Shown here: one piece after another, positions 11,728 through 20,402 of the stretch
How positions within the stretch are numbered: the first letter of the stretch is position 1
Layout of the letters: each line of letters starts with the position of its first letter
Assembly: GCA_963699835.1 (NCBI GenBank)
Contig: CAVOVJ010000006.1
Location: forward strand, 62,001 to 126,000
Origin: BM003 sp963699835
Lineage (GTDB): Bacteria; Pseudomonadota; Gammaproteobacteria; Steroidobacterales; BM003
Length of the DNA: 64,000 nucleotides
Reading direction: 5' to 3'
The notes under the pieces: generated by a model
Told to the model about the DNA's origin: nothing
The model's input: only the letters and a program-made list of their open reading frames with translations
The model's database searches: none
Translations under genes and position numbers: made by a program

Positions 11728-13455
11728 CTAATCGATCGTCACGCGATTGATCTCTTCCAGGCCTGTTACACCGTCCAATACCTTTTGCAGCCCGGATCGG
11801 CGAAGGTCCCATACACCCTCTGCTGCCGCCTGTTCCGCGATCTGCATGGCGTTTCCGCCTTCCATGATGATCCGGCCGATGTCTTCCGAGACCTGCATCA
11901 CCTGGTATACACCGACGCGGCCCTTGTAGCCGCTATTGCACTGACTGCAACCGACCGGACCGTAGATGGTCAGGCCTGCGTCGATTTGTTGCTCGCTAAA
12001 CCCTTCTTTCAATAATGCCTCGCGCGGAATATCGACGACCTCCTTGCAATTACCGCAGAGGCGGCGGGCCAGGCGTTGCGCGATGACCAGGCTCAGGGTC
12101 GAGGCAATGGCATAGGGTTTGACGCCCATGTCGACCAGCCGCGTGAGGGTCTTTGGCGCATCGTTGGTATGCACTGTGGATAGCACGAGGTGACCGGTCT
12201 GGGCCGCCTTGATCGCGATCTCGGCGGTTTCAAGATCACGAATCTCTCCGACCATGATCACATCCGGATCCTGGCGCAGAAACGCTTTCAGCGCGGAGGC
12301 GAATGTCAGTCCCACCTTCGGGTTGACATTTACCTGGTTGATACCCTGGAGATTGATTTCCGCCGGGTCTTCCGCGGTCGAAATATTGCGGTCCTCGGTA
12401 TTCAGGATGTTGAGGCCGGTGTACAGCGACACGGTCTTGCCGCTGCCGGTCGGCCCGGTCACGAGGATCATGCCGTAAGGCTGTGACAACGCATGGGTAT
12501 AGAGATGGCGTTGCTGGTCTTCGTAGCCGAGCGCCTCGATGCCGAGCTTGGCGCTGGACGGGTCGAGGATACGCAGCACCACTTTCTCGCCGAACAGCGT
12601 CGGGCAGGTACTGACGCGAAAATCGATCGCGCGGTTTTTCGACAGCCGCATTTTGATACGGCCGTCCTGCGGCACGCGCCGTTCGGCAATATCGAGACGG
12701 CTCATGACCTTGAGCCTTGCGACGACCTTGGGCGACAGCGCCACCGGTGGCAACGCGATCTCCTTCAGCACGCCGTCGAAGCGCATCCGGACGCGGAACG
12801 CCTTTTCATAAGGCTCGAAATGGATATCGGAGGCACCGCGCTTGATCCCGTCGAGCAGGACCTTGTTGACGAACCGCACCACTGGGGCGTCGTCGACATC
12901 GTCACGGGTGACCTGGTCCGCGGCGGAATCTTCGTCGCCCGCGCCGACTTCGAGATTGTCCAGATCGAAGTCGTCTTCGCCCGCCAGCGCGGACATGCTC
13001 GTATCGACGGCCTCGAGCGCCTTGGCGAGGCGATCTACGAGTTTGTCCTGATCGACGACGACAGCGTCGACCGACAGCCCGGTCTGAAACTTGATTTCAT
13101 CGAGTGCGTGCAGATTGGTCGGGTCGGTGACGGCGATATAGACCCGCTTGCCGCGCTTGGCCAACGGCAGAACCTGGTGCTTGTTGAGCAGCCGTTCGTT
13201 GACCAGTTTGACGATCCCGAGGTCGATCTCGAGCGCGTCCAGATCCATCAACGGCACGCCGAACTCTTCGGCCGCGGCAATAGCGACATCGCGCGCGGCA
13301 AGTTGTTGCTTGCCGACCAGATAGCTCACCAGCGACGCACCTTCCCTCTTGGCCGCGTCTGCGGCTTCGAGAATGGTCGCCTCTTCGATCAGGCCGTCGG
13401 CGACGAGTCGCCGCGGCAGACCGCTCAGGGTGGCTTTGATTGCGGTAACCGCCAT
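11728..13455 (-). CDS. pilB: type IV pilus assembly ATPase PilB
   Basis: PilB is the hexameric ATPase that drives pilus extension. The 575 residues contain an N-terminal GspE-type domain, Walker A GPTGSGKT (about residue 331), the Asp box and the Walker B region DPDVIMVGEIRD, a His box (STVHTNDAPKTLTRL), and a zinc-binding tetracysteine (CGNC…CSQC). The length is normal and the frame clean. It is first in the pilB-pilC unit. No pilT is present in this window. Confidence 0.97.
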   Translation of the reverse strand: MAVTAIKATLSGLPRRLVADGLIEEATILEAADAAKREGASLVSYLVGKQQLAARDVAIAAAEEFGVPLMDLDALEIDLGIVKLVNERLLNKHQVLPLAKRGKRVYIAVTDPTNLHALDEIKFQTGLSVDAVVVDQDKLVDRLAKALEAVDTSMSALAGEDDFDLDNLEVGAGDEDSAADQVTRDDVDDAPVVRFVNKVLLDGIKRGASDIHFEPYEKAFRVRMRFDGVLKEIALPPVALSPKVVARLKVMSRLDIAERRVPQDGRIKMRLSKNRAIDFRVSTCPTLFGEKVVLRILDPSSAKLGIEALGYEDQQRHLYTHALSQPYGMILVTGPTGSGKTVSLYTGLNILNTEDRNISTAEDPAEINLQGINQVNVNPKVGLTFASALKAFLRQDPDVIMVGEIRDLETAEIAIKAAQTGHLVLSTVHTNDAPKTLTRLVDMGVKPYAIASTLSLVIAQRLARRLCGNCKEVVDIPREALLKEGFSEQQIDAGLTIYGPVGCSQCNSGYKGRVGVYQVMQVSEDIGRIIMEGGNAMQIAEQAAAEGVWDLRRSGLQKVLDGVTGLEEINRVTID

Positions 13456-13620
13456 CGTGTTTTCTGGTCCGTATTGTCGGTGTAGATTTAGCTTACATAA
13501 CGCTAGCAGAGGATCATAGAGCGAAATCGAACCTGAATCACATTTTCGACAGCTTTCTGATCACGTTAGTCCGGCGAGCGGCACTGCACTGGCAGGTATC
13601 TGTCAGGAATTGTCGCTAAA

Positions 13621-14073
13621 TCAACAGGTTCCGAATCTTTCCTGGGGCTCGGCGAGCGGCCTTGCGCCGTCAGGCACCGGACCGTCCCCGCAGCGCCAGA
13701 CCAGCGATCCGTTATTCATTGCAAACGGTGTCAGGCTGAGCCGGTCCATGACGATTCGCTCGAGTGCCTCGCGCCCGAATACCAGCACGATGCGCCCGCG
13801 CACGACTTCGATACTGGCGACTTCCTCAATGACGGTATCGGCGGGGTCGGCGCTGAGGCCGGCCGCGACCCGGTCTACAGGCAGCATCCGGTCTTGCTGG
13901 TAGCGGTGTTCGATCTGGCGTTGCACCGGCGCTATGGCGCGCAACGCGTCGCCGACCTGGTCGCGCACCGAGTAGGTCTGATAGGCGTAAACGGTAATCG
14001 TCGCGAGCGCCAGCAGCACGAAAATCGCCAGCACCAGTTCTATCGCCGTAAATCCAGCCGAACCTCGCCCCAT
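13621..14073 (-). CDS. type IV pilin-like protein (minor pilin)
   Basis: This is a short pilin-like protein of about 150 residues. A basic leader ending in Gly precedes the PilD-type site G/FTAIELVLAIFVLLAL, followed by a hydrophobic helix. The C-terminal part has two cysteines (WRCGD and the terminal GTC) that could form the D-loop disulfide of type IV pilins. It sits between pilA and pilB on the same strand. It could be a minor pilin or a second major pilin subunit. The start at 14073 (MGRGSAGF) gives a leader of normal length. Confidence 0.8.
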   Translation of the reverse strand: MGRGSAGFTAIELVLAIFVLLALATITVYAYQTYSVRDQVGDALRAIAPVQRQIEHRYQQDRMLPVDRVAAGLSADPADTVIEEVASIEVVRGRIVLVFGREALERIVMDRLSLTPFAMNNGSLVWRCGDGPVPDGARPLAEPQERFGTC

Positions 14074-14144
14074 GCACGCCTCCGAGCACCCAGTCGGGCC
14101 GCACACTATAACTCATTGTCTGCGTACGACTCTCGCCGGTAATG

Positions 14145-14174
14145 AAAAAGCCCCTCCCGCCGGGAGGGGCTTTC
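14145..14174 (-). terminator. rho-independent terminator after pilA
   Basis: A near-perfect GC-rich stem (AAAGCCCCTCCCG / CGGGAGGGGCTTT) lies directly after pilA. On the minus strand it is followed by TTTTTC, as expected for the end of an abundant pilin transcript. Confidence 0.85.
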
Positions 14175-14229
14175 TCGTTGTCCCGGTCCGGCCCGGAGGG
14201 GTTTGCCCCCGGGCCGAGCCAGAATCTGC

Positions 14230-14772
14230 TTACAGGCGGCAGCTCTGCGGCAGATACTTCGGCAGCACGTCGGTGCCACCCGAAGAATCAACCGAAGCAG
14301 TACCAGCAGCGTCGGTGTTGACCACGCCGGCCTGCGCCGGGGCAGCGGCATAACCACAACGCCAGATCACGTCCTGGTTGGCGCTGACGTAGGGCTGCAT
14401 CAGCAGGACACCGCCATCGACCGCGGCGTTGGCCTGGCCACCCGTGGCCGGACCCGCGTAGGTCACGATCAGCGTGCCCGCGCCAGCCATATCAACGCTG
14501 CCGACGTACTTGCCGGTCGGAGGCGTTTCGGCGCCACCAGCGTCGACAATACCGAGCTCGGTCAGCGTGACCGGCCAGACACCGGTCTGGGCATAGCGCT
14601 CGGCGACGGCGGCCTTGACGGCGCCGGCGAGGTTAAGACCTTCCGAAACCTGCGAGCGGATTGTGTAATCCTGGTAGGCCGGGATCGCGATCGCGGCGAG
14701 AATACCGATAATCGCCACAACGATCATCAGTTCGATAAGCGTAAAACCCTTCTGCACTTTCTTCATCATCAT
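14230..14772 (-). CDS. pilA: type IV major pilin PilA
   Basis: This is a type IVa pilin of about 180 residues. The short leader MMMKKVQKG is cut before FTLIELMIVVAIIGILAAIA, the canonical N-terminal helix, including the Glu at position 5. The C-terminal domain has the paired cysteines (WRCGY and QSCRL) of the D-loop. An AGGGAG site precedes the ATG at 14772. A strong terminator follows and a sigma-54 promoter precedes it, so it is transcribed alone. pilR and pilS lie just upstream and are its likely regulators. Confidence 0.95.
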   Translation of the reverse strand: MMMKKVQKGFTLIELMIVVAIIGILAAIAIPAYQDYTIRSQVSEGLNLAGAVKAAVAERYAQTGVWPVTLTELGIVDAGGAETPPTGKYVGSVDMAGAGTLIVTYAGPATGGQANAAVDGGVLLMQPYVSANQDVIWRCGYAAAPAQAGVVNTDAAGTASVDSSGGTDVLPKYLPQSCRL

Positions 14773-14841
14773 TTTCCTGAACTCCCTAATGGAACCAAAA
14801 TGAACTTCAAAAACGGCGTCACTCGCCAGTGCCCTAAAAGT

Positions 14842-14857
14842 AGCAACCACCGTGCCA
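14842..14857 (-). promoter_or_regulatory. sigma-54 (-24/-12) promoter of pilA
   Basis: Read on the minus strand the sequence is TGGCACG-GTGG-TTGCT, an exact match to the RpoN consensus TGGCACG-N4-TTGCW. It ends about 70 bases before the pilA start codon. With pilR and pilS next door, this is the expected RpoN/PilR-dependent pilin promoter. Confidence 0.9.
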
Positions 14858-14956
14858 GATCTGGGCGCTCGCTCATAACTTAATGAATTTAATTGATTTA
14901 TTTTTTTTCGTGTGGACTGGGTCACAGATGGTGTCGGTGTCTGGCGACAGCACTAA

Positions 14957-14998
14957 CTGTCAGGGGACGTCACAAAGTGACAAATTTTGTCAGTGACG
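14957..14998 (-). promoter_or_regulatory. probable PilR enhancer sites upstream of pilA
   Basis: A cluster of TGTCA/TGACA repeats lies 100–155 bases upstream of the sigma-54 promoter. It includes the palindrome GTCACAAAGTGAC (14969–14981) and the overlapping TGACAAATTTTGTCA (14978–14992). Known PilR sites contain (C/G)TGTC repeats at such enhancer distances. The stretch 14999–15112 up to pilR shows nothing else that I recognise. Confidence 0.65.
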
Positions 14999-15112
14999 TC
15001 GCCGGATGGTGACGCTGTTTATCTCAGAAGGGCGGGTTCGGGAAGCTGCTGAGGCGGATTGCCGCCGTGCCAACGGGCTGCATCCGCTGAACGGGTGCGT
15101 GCAAAGGCCCTG

Positions 15113-16462
15113 CTACTCGATACCGAATTTCTTTATCCGGTAACGCAGTGCGCGGAAACTGATACCCAGTAATTGCGCGGCCTTGGTCTTGTTGTAACGG
15201 GTCTGCTCCAGCGCCTGCACGATTGCCTCGCGTTCCATGTCCTCGAGTTGCTCTTCCAGTGCGCCCGAGGTCGCTGCGGTGTTGCCGGCAACAGATGCCG
15301 TTGCGGGTGCGCCGCTACGCAACTGGATATCGCTTGCCGAGATTTGCTCGTTGCTCGCCAGCGTGATCGCCCGCTCGAGGACGTTCTCCAGTTCGCGAAC
15401 GTTGCCGGGGAAGTGATAAGCCAACAGGCTCTGCTCGGCATCGGTAGTCAGCTCGGGCAGCGCCATCTGCATGGCCCTGGCCTGGCGCTTGAGCAGGTGT
15501 TTCGCCAGTATCAACACATCCTTGCCGCGTTCGCGCAGCGGCGGCACCGGCAGTTCGATGACGTTGATCCGGTAATAGAGATCCTCGCGGAATCGTCCCT
15601 CGGCGACCTCCTGCTCCAGGTTCTTGTGGGTCGCCGAGAGAATGCGGATATCTACCGGGATTTCCTCGGTCGCGCCGATCGGACGCACGTTGCGTTCCTG
15701 GATCACACGCAACAGCTTGACCTGCATGTGCAAGGGCAGGTCGGCGATTTCGTCGAGAAACAGCGTGCCGCCCTCGGCGCTCTGCATCAGCCCGATCTTG
15801 TCGGTGACCGCACCGGTAAAACTGCCTTTGTGGTGGCCGAAAAACTCGCTCTCCATCAGTTCGGTGGGAATTGCGCCGCAGTTGACCGGGACAAAGGGGA
15901 AGTCGGCGCGTGGCCCGCTGTCATGGATCAGGTGGGCGACCAGTTCCTTGCCGGTGCCGGATTCTCCGCAGATGTGCACCGGCGCCTGGCTGCGCGCGAC
16001 CTTGGCGATCAGTTCGCGTACCCGTTTGATCGCTTCGGAATCGCCGAGCAGGCGGTTACCCTGCAATACGAGCGTGTCTTCGAGATCGCTCTTCAGTTTC
16101 AAAGCCGAGGACACCAGTTTGCGCAGATCCGCCAGGTCCAGCGGTTTGGACACGAAATCGAATGCGCCGAGTTTCAGTGCGCGGACCGCGAGTGCGACGT
16201 TGCCGTGTGCGGTGATCACGGCAACCGGCACGTCCGGTGCGTGATCCTGCATCCATGCGACCAGTTCGAGGCCGTCGCCGTCCGGCAAACGCATATCGGT
16301 CAGGCACAGGTCGTAGCGTCTTTCGAGCAGACGGCTCTTGGCTGCGTCGATCGATTCGACGGTACTCGGGTCCACGTCCATTCGCTCCAGCGTAATCGCC
16401 AGAAGCTCGCGGATATCCGGTTCGTCATCGATGACCAGGACCGTCGGGAATCTGCCCGTCAC
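15113..16462 (-). CDS. pilR: sigma-54-dependent response regulator PilR
   Basis: PilR is an NtrC-type activator of 449 residues. An N-terminal receiver domain (VLVIDDEPDI, phospho-acceptor in CLTDMRLPDG, KPLDL) is followed by an AAA+ domain with GESGTGKE (Walker A), the sigma-54 contact loop GSFTGA, GTLFLDEI (Walker B) and the R-finger region, then a Fis-type helix-turn-helix (KTKAAQLLGISFRALRYRIKK). GSFTGA instead of GAFTGA is also the form in Pseudomonas PilR. The GTG at 16462 lies 15 bases after pilS. Its target is the pilA promoter about 300 bases downstream of the gene. Confidence 0.95.
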   Translation of the reverse strand: MTGRFPTVLVIDDEPDIRELLAITLERMDVDPSTVESIDAAKSRLLERRYDLCLTDMRLPDGDGLELVAWMQDHAPDVPVAVITAHGNVALAVRALKLGAFDFVSKPLDLADLRKLVSSALKLKSDLEDTLVLQGNRLLGDSEAIKRVRELIAKVARSQAPVHICGESGTGKELVAHLIHDSGPRADFPFVPVNCGAIPTELMESEFFGHHKGSFTGAVTDKIGLMQSAEGGTLFLDEIADLPLHMQVKLLRVIQERNVRPIGATEEIPVDIRILSATHKNLEQEVAEGRFREDLYYRINVIELPVPPLRERGKDVLILAKHLLKRQARAMQMALPELTTDAEQSLLAYHFPGNVRELENVLERAITLASNEQISASDIQLRSGAPATASVAGNTAATSGALEEQLEDMEREAIVQALEQTRYNKTKAAQLLGISFRALRYRIKKFGIE

Positions 16463-16476
16463 ATCGCCCCCACTGC

Positions 16477-18168
16477 TTAGTTCTCCCACCGTTGCGGGTC
16501 GGAAAATACTATACGGAACACGCTCCCCCCAACCTCGCCGCGGTGGTAGAGCAGGCGGGCATGGTTGCACTCGGCCAGTTCGCGCGAAATAAACAGGCCG
16601 AGCCCGGTCCCGTCGCCCTTGCCGGTAAAGAACGGTTCGAAGATCCGGTCGAGATCGACATCGTCGATACCGTTACCCTGGTCGGCGACCTCGAGAAAGG
16701 GCCTGCCGCCGCGCGGCATCCGCCCGGTGCGCAGCTCGATGGTGTCGGACGCGCCGTTCGGGCAGCCATATTTGAGCGCGTTCTCGCACAGGTTGGACAT
16801 GATCTGCTCGAGATGCGAGGGGTCTATCCGAACCTCGATTTCGTTGCTGTCGCCGTTAACGACCATCCGCTCCGGCGACAGTTGCCCGCTCGTGCAGAAA
16901 TCCGCGACGAATTCCCGGAGCCAGTCCTCCAGCAGCAGACGTTCGGGCCGGGTGTTGTCGCGACGGGACAGCTGCAACACATTTTCTATGATCGTACTGA
17001 CCCGGTCGGCATTGTTGTGGATGATCTCGGTCAGGCGCTTCTCCGACTCGCTGAGGGTCGGCGATTCGCCCAGCAGTTGACCGGCATGGCTCATCGCGCC
17101 GACCGGGTTGCGAATCTCGTGAGCGATACTCGCGGACAACCGCCCGAGGGCGGCGAGCTTCGTTTGCTGGGCTTTTTCCGCCAGCAGGCTCGCGTCTTCG
17201 AGGAAAATCAGCAATGCACCCTGCTGGCTCGTCCCGATTGGCGCGAAGTAGGGGTTGATGACGCTACTGCCATCGGCGCCGGTAAAAGCGGCGGCGGATT
17301 CGTTCTGAGCGCCGCCGTTCTGACGCCGGCGCCATGCACTAACCAGTTCCGACAGGCGCGGCGAAACTATCGACAGCGGCGTGCCGGTGTTGTCCTGGTA
17401 GACCCCGAGATGACGGGCTGCGGAGCCGTTGATCAGCCTGATCCGGTCTGCGCCATCGACGACGACGATGCTCTCGCGCAGGTTCTGGATGATGTAGTCG
17501 TTGAGTGCTGCGAGGTTGGCAAGATCGACACCGCGTTGCTCGGCCAGTGCCTCGGTCTCGCGGATGCGATGGGCAATCGGATACCCGGCCAGCGCGATCG
17601 CGAACAGGATCGCGCCGAGTACGCCCGCGGGGAGGTAATCGGCACCGGCGGTCGCGCCCTGGAGTTGGCTCAGGCCCTGTTCCCCGAGAATTGCCAGCGC
17701 GGCGACCGCGGCCGCGAGCGCGCCGGCACGGCGCGGTAACAACAGACTGCAGGCACCGACGGTGATCACAAGCAGGCTGCCGAGGCCGCTGCGGATGCCG
17801 CCGCTGGCGTGCATCATCGTGACGACTACCGCGATATCGACCGCCAGTTGCAGCGCAAGCTGACCCAGCAGCCCGGGCCAGCGCCGGTTCACGGCGATCA
17901 TGTTGACCACGCCAAACACCAGCAATGCGAGCGCAGCCGCGACGAACAAGCGGGGATGCTGCGCACCGACCATCTGCGGCGCGGCGCTGAACAGGTGCAG
18001 CGTCAGCAACAGCAAGGCTATGAATACCCGGTAGATGTTCAGCAGACGGAGGATGCGCCAGGTCAGGTCCGGATCGTCCTGAATGAGCCCCTGCTGCATG
18101 TCGCGCAGCGGTGCGGATGGCGCTGTCTCTACCAGGCTGGGCGATGAATCCATAGAGATAACCGGCAT
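16477..18168 (-). CDS. pilS: sensor histidine kinase PilS
   Basis: PilS is the inner-membrane sensor kinase that phosphorylates PilR and reads pilin levels in the membrane. The 563 residues show about six N-terminal membrane segments (residues ~45–210), a PAS domain (~225–330), the H-box SASIAHEIRNPVGAMSHA, the N-box NLCENALKYG and the G boxes DQGNGID and GDGTGLGLF. The order pilS-pilR is conserved. The start could be 18168 or the Met six codons later. Confidence 0.94.
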   Translation of the reverse strand: MPVISMDSSPSLVETAPSAPLRDMQQGLIQDDPDLTWRILRLLNIYRVFIALLLLTLHLFSAAPQMVGAQHPRLFVAAALALLVFGVVNMIAVNRRWPGLLGQLALQLAVDIAVVVTMMHASGGIRSGLGSLLVITVGACSLLLPRRAGALAAAVAALAILGEQGLSQLQGATAGADYLPAGVLGAILFAIALAGYPIAHRIRETEALAEQRGVDLANLAALNDYIIQNLRESIVVVDGADRIRLINGSAARHLGVYQDNTGTPLSIVSPRLSELVSAWRRRQNGGAQNESAAAFTGADGSSVINPYFAPIGTSQQGALLIFLEDASLLAEKAQQTKLAALGRLSASIAHEIRNPVGAMSHAGQLLGESPTLSESEKRLTEIIHNNADRVSTIIENVLQLSRRDNTRPERLLLEDWLREFVADFCTSGQLSPERMVVNGDSNEIEVRIDPSHLEQIMSNLCENALKYGCPNGASDTIELRTGRMPRGGRPFLEVADQGNGIDDVDLDRIFEPFFTGKGDGTGLGLFISRELAECNHARLLYHRGEVGGSVFRIVFSDPQRWEN

Positions 18169-18284
18169 GCAATCGGCGCTGATTGTACTCGATGCGGGAG
18201 TGCTAACGGAGCTTCAGCTTTGATTCCGCGGCCGATTGTCAGACAATAACCGCCCTTTCGCTTACCACGACTTCCGAGGCAGGT

Positions 18285-19447
18285 ATGAACCTTCACGAAT
18301 ATCAGGCCAAGCAGCTCTTTGGCAGCTACGGGATTCCCGTGCCCGGCGGCCGCGCCGCACGAACGGCAGAAGATGCGCGCAACGCTGCCGAGCAGCTGGG
18401 TGGAGACCGTTGGGTCGTAAAGGCCCAGGTCCATGCGGGAGGTCGCGGCAAGGCCGGTGGAGTCAAACTCGTCGATAGTCTCGGCGCCGTGACGGAAGCC
18501 GCCGAGGGAATGCTGGGGAAGACGCTGGTGACGCATCAGACCGGGGCGGAAGGCCTGCCGATTACCTCGGTCCTGGTCGAGACCGCGTCGAATATTCGAG
18601 CGCGAACTGTATCTGTCGATGCTCGTGGATCGCGCCGTGGAGCGCATCGTCGTGATGGCCTCTGCTGCCGGCGGCATGGATATCGAGGAAGTGGCGGAGA
18701 AAACCCCCGAGCAGATTCTCACGGTGGCGATCAACCCGGCCTGTGGTCTGCAGCCCTATCAATGCCGCAAGCTGGCGTTCGGTCTCGGACTTTCCGGGCA
18801 AGCAGATCAAGCAGTTCGGTGCCATCGTCGGCGCGCTGACGAAGATGTTCATCGAAAAGGATGCCAGCCTGGTCGAAATCAACCCGCTGATCGTAACCGG
18901 CGACGACGATCTCGTCGCGCTGGACGGCAAGATCAACCTCGAGGGCAATGCTCTCTACCGCCAGCCCGCGTTGCTCGAATTGCGTGATCCGAGCCAGGAA
19001 GACCCCAAGGAGAGCGCGGCCAGCGCCCACGGGCTCAACTATGTCTCTCTCGACGGCAATATCGCGTGCATGGTCAACGGCGCAGGACTGGCGATGGCAA
19101 CCATGGACCTGATCAAGTTGCACGGCGGACAGCCGGCCAATTTTCTCGACGTCGGCGGCGGGGCTACCGCGGAACGTGTGACAGAGGCGTTCAAGCTGAT
19201 TCTCTCCAATGACAACGTGGGCGGAATCCTGGTCAATATTTTTGGCGGGATCGTACGTTGCGATCTGATCGCCGAGGGCATCATCCAGGCGGTGAAGGAT
19301 GTCGGTGTGTCGGTGCCGGTGGTAGTGCGGCTCGAGGGAACCAATGTCGGCAAGGGACGCAAAATGCTGGCCGAAAGCGGACTCGATATTATCGCCGCGG
19401 ACGACCTCACCGACGCCGCCAAGAAAGCGGTTGCGGCAGCAGCGTAG
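18285..19447 (+). CDS. sucC: succinyl-CoA synthetase beta subunit, two frameshifts
   Basis: SucC is the ATP-grasp subunit of the TCA-cycle enzyme that makes ATP (or GTP) from succinyl-CoA. It begins MNLHEYQAKQLFGSYGIPVP and ends normally (KGRKMLAESGLDIIAADDL…). The middle is split over three frames: it leaves the first frame near 18596 (after SVLVETASNI), runs as LSMLVDRAVERIVVMASAAGG, and shifts again near 18795 into KQIKQFGAIVGALTKMF. Each segment is perfectly family-like, and sucD next to it is intact, so indel errors in the sequence are the best explanation. It forms an operon with sucD 31 bases downstream. Confidence 0.9.
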
Positions 19448-19478
19448 TCAGTCAACCCAACGAAACGGGAACGAAACA

Positions 19479-20351
19479 GTGAGCATTCTGGTCAACAAGA
19501 ACAGCAAAATCGTGTGTCAGGGATTCACCGGCAAACAGGGCACGTTCCACTCGCAGCAATGCATCGAGTATGGCACCCAGGTAGTCGGGGGCGTGACGCC
19601 TGGCCGTGGCGGTGAAACGCACCTTGATCGGCCGGTTTTCGACACCGTTCACGATGCCGTTGCCGAGACCGGAGCGGATGTCAGCATGATCTATGTGCCG
19701 GCGCCGTTCGCCGCCGACGCCATTCTTGAGGCCGCTGATGCCGGGATCGAGCTGGTGGTTTGTATCACCGAGGGCATCCCGGTTAATGACATGGTCAGTG
19801 TCAAGGCTGCCCTGAAAGATTATGACTGCCGCCTCATCGGGCCGAACTGCCCGGGCATCATCACGCCGGGAGAGTGCAAGATCGGTATCATGCCGGGGTT
19901 CATTCACAAGCCGGGTTCGGTCGGTGTCGTGTCGCGTTCTGGCACGCTGACCTACGAGGCTGTGTATCAGACGACCCAGATCGGCGCCGGTCAGTCCACC
20001 TGCGTAGGTATCGGTGGCGATCCCGTCCGCGGCATGAATTTCATCGACTGCCTCGAGTTGTTCGAGCAGGACGACGCCACCAGCGGCGTCATCATGGTCG
20101 GCGAGATCGGCGGTACCGATGAGGAGGCCGCGGCCGAATATATACGCGACAACATGACCAAGCCGGTCGTCGCGTATATCGCCGGCGTCACCGCGCCTCC
20201 GGGCAAGCGGATGGGCCATGCCGGCGCAATCGTATCCGGCGGCAAAGGCACCGCGGAAGAGAAGTTCAAGGCGCTGGATGCGGCCGGCGCGACGACCGTG
20301 CGTTCGCCCGCGGAACTGGGCAGTGCCATGGCCGCACGACTGGGGCTCTAG
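19479..20351 (+). CDS. sucD: succinyl-CoA synthetase alpha subunit
   Basis: SucD is the 290-residue CoA-binding subunit that carries the phosphohistidine. Seen: VCQGFTGKQGTFHSQQ, TPGRGG, the RLIGPNCPGIITPGE motif, and the catalytic histidine in KRMGHAGAIVSGGKG. The GTG start at 19479 yields the canonical N-terminus MSILVNKNSKI. The frame is clean. It pairs with the upstream sucC. Confidence 0.97.
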   Translation: MSILVNKNSKIVCQGFTGKQGTFHSQQCIEYGTQVVGGVTPGRGGETHLDRPVFDTVHDAVAETGADVSMIYVPAPFAADAILEAADAGIELVVCITEGIPVNDMVSVKAALKDYDCRLIGPNCPGIITPGECKIGIMPGFIHKPGSVGVVSRSGTLTYEAVYQTTQIGAGQSTCVGIGGDPVRGMNFIDCLELFEQDDATSGVIMVGEIGGTDEEAAAEYIRDNMTKPVVAYIAGVTAPPGKRMGHAGAIVSGGKGTAEEKFKALDAAGATTVRSPAELGSAMAARLGL

Positions 20352-20402
20352 AGCTCGCGCTACTGACGCACGTACCACGCCGCCCGGCGGCAGTTGGGGA
20401 CA

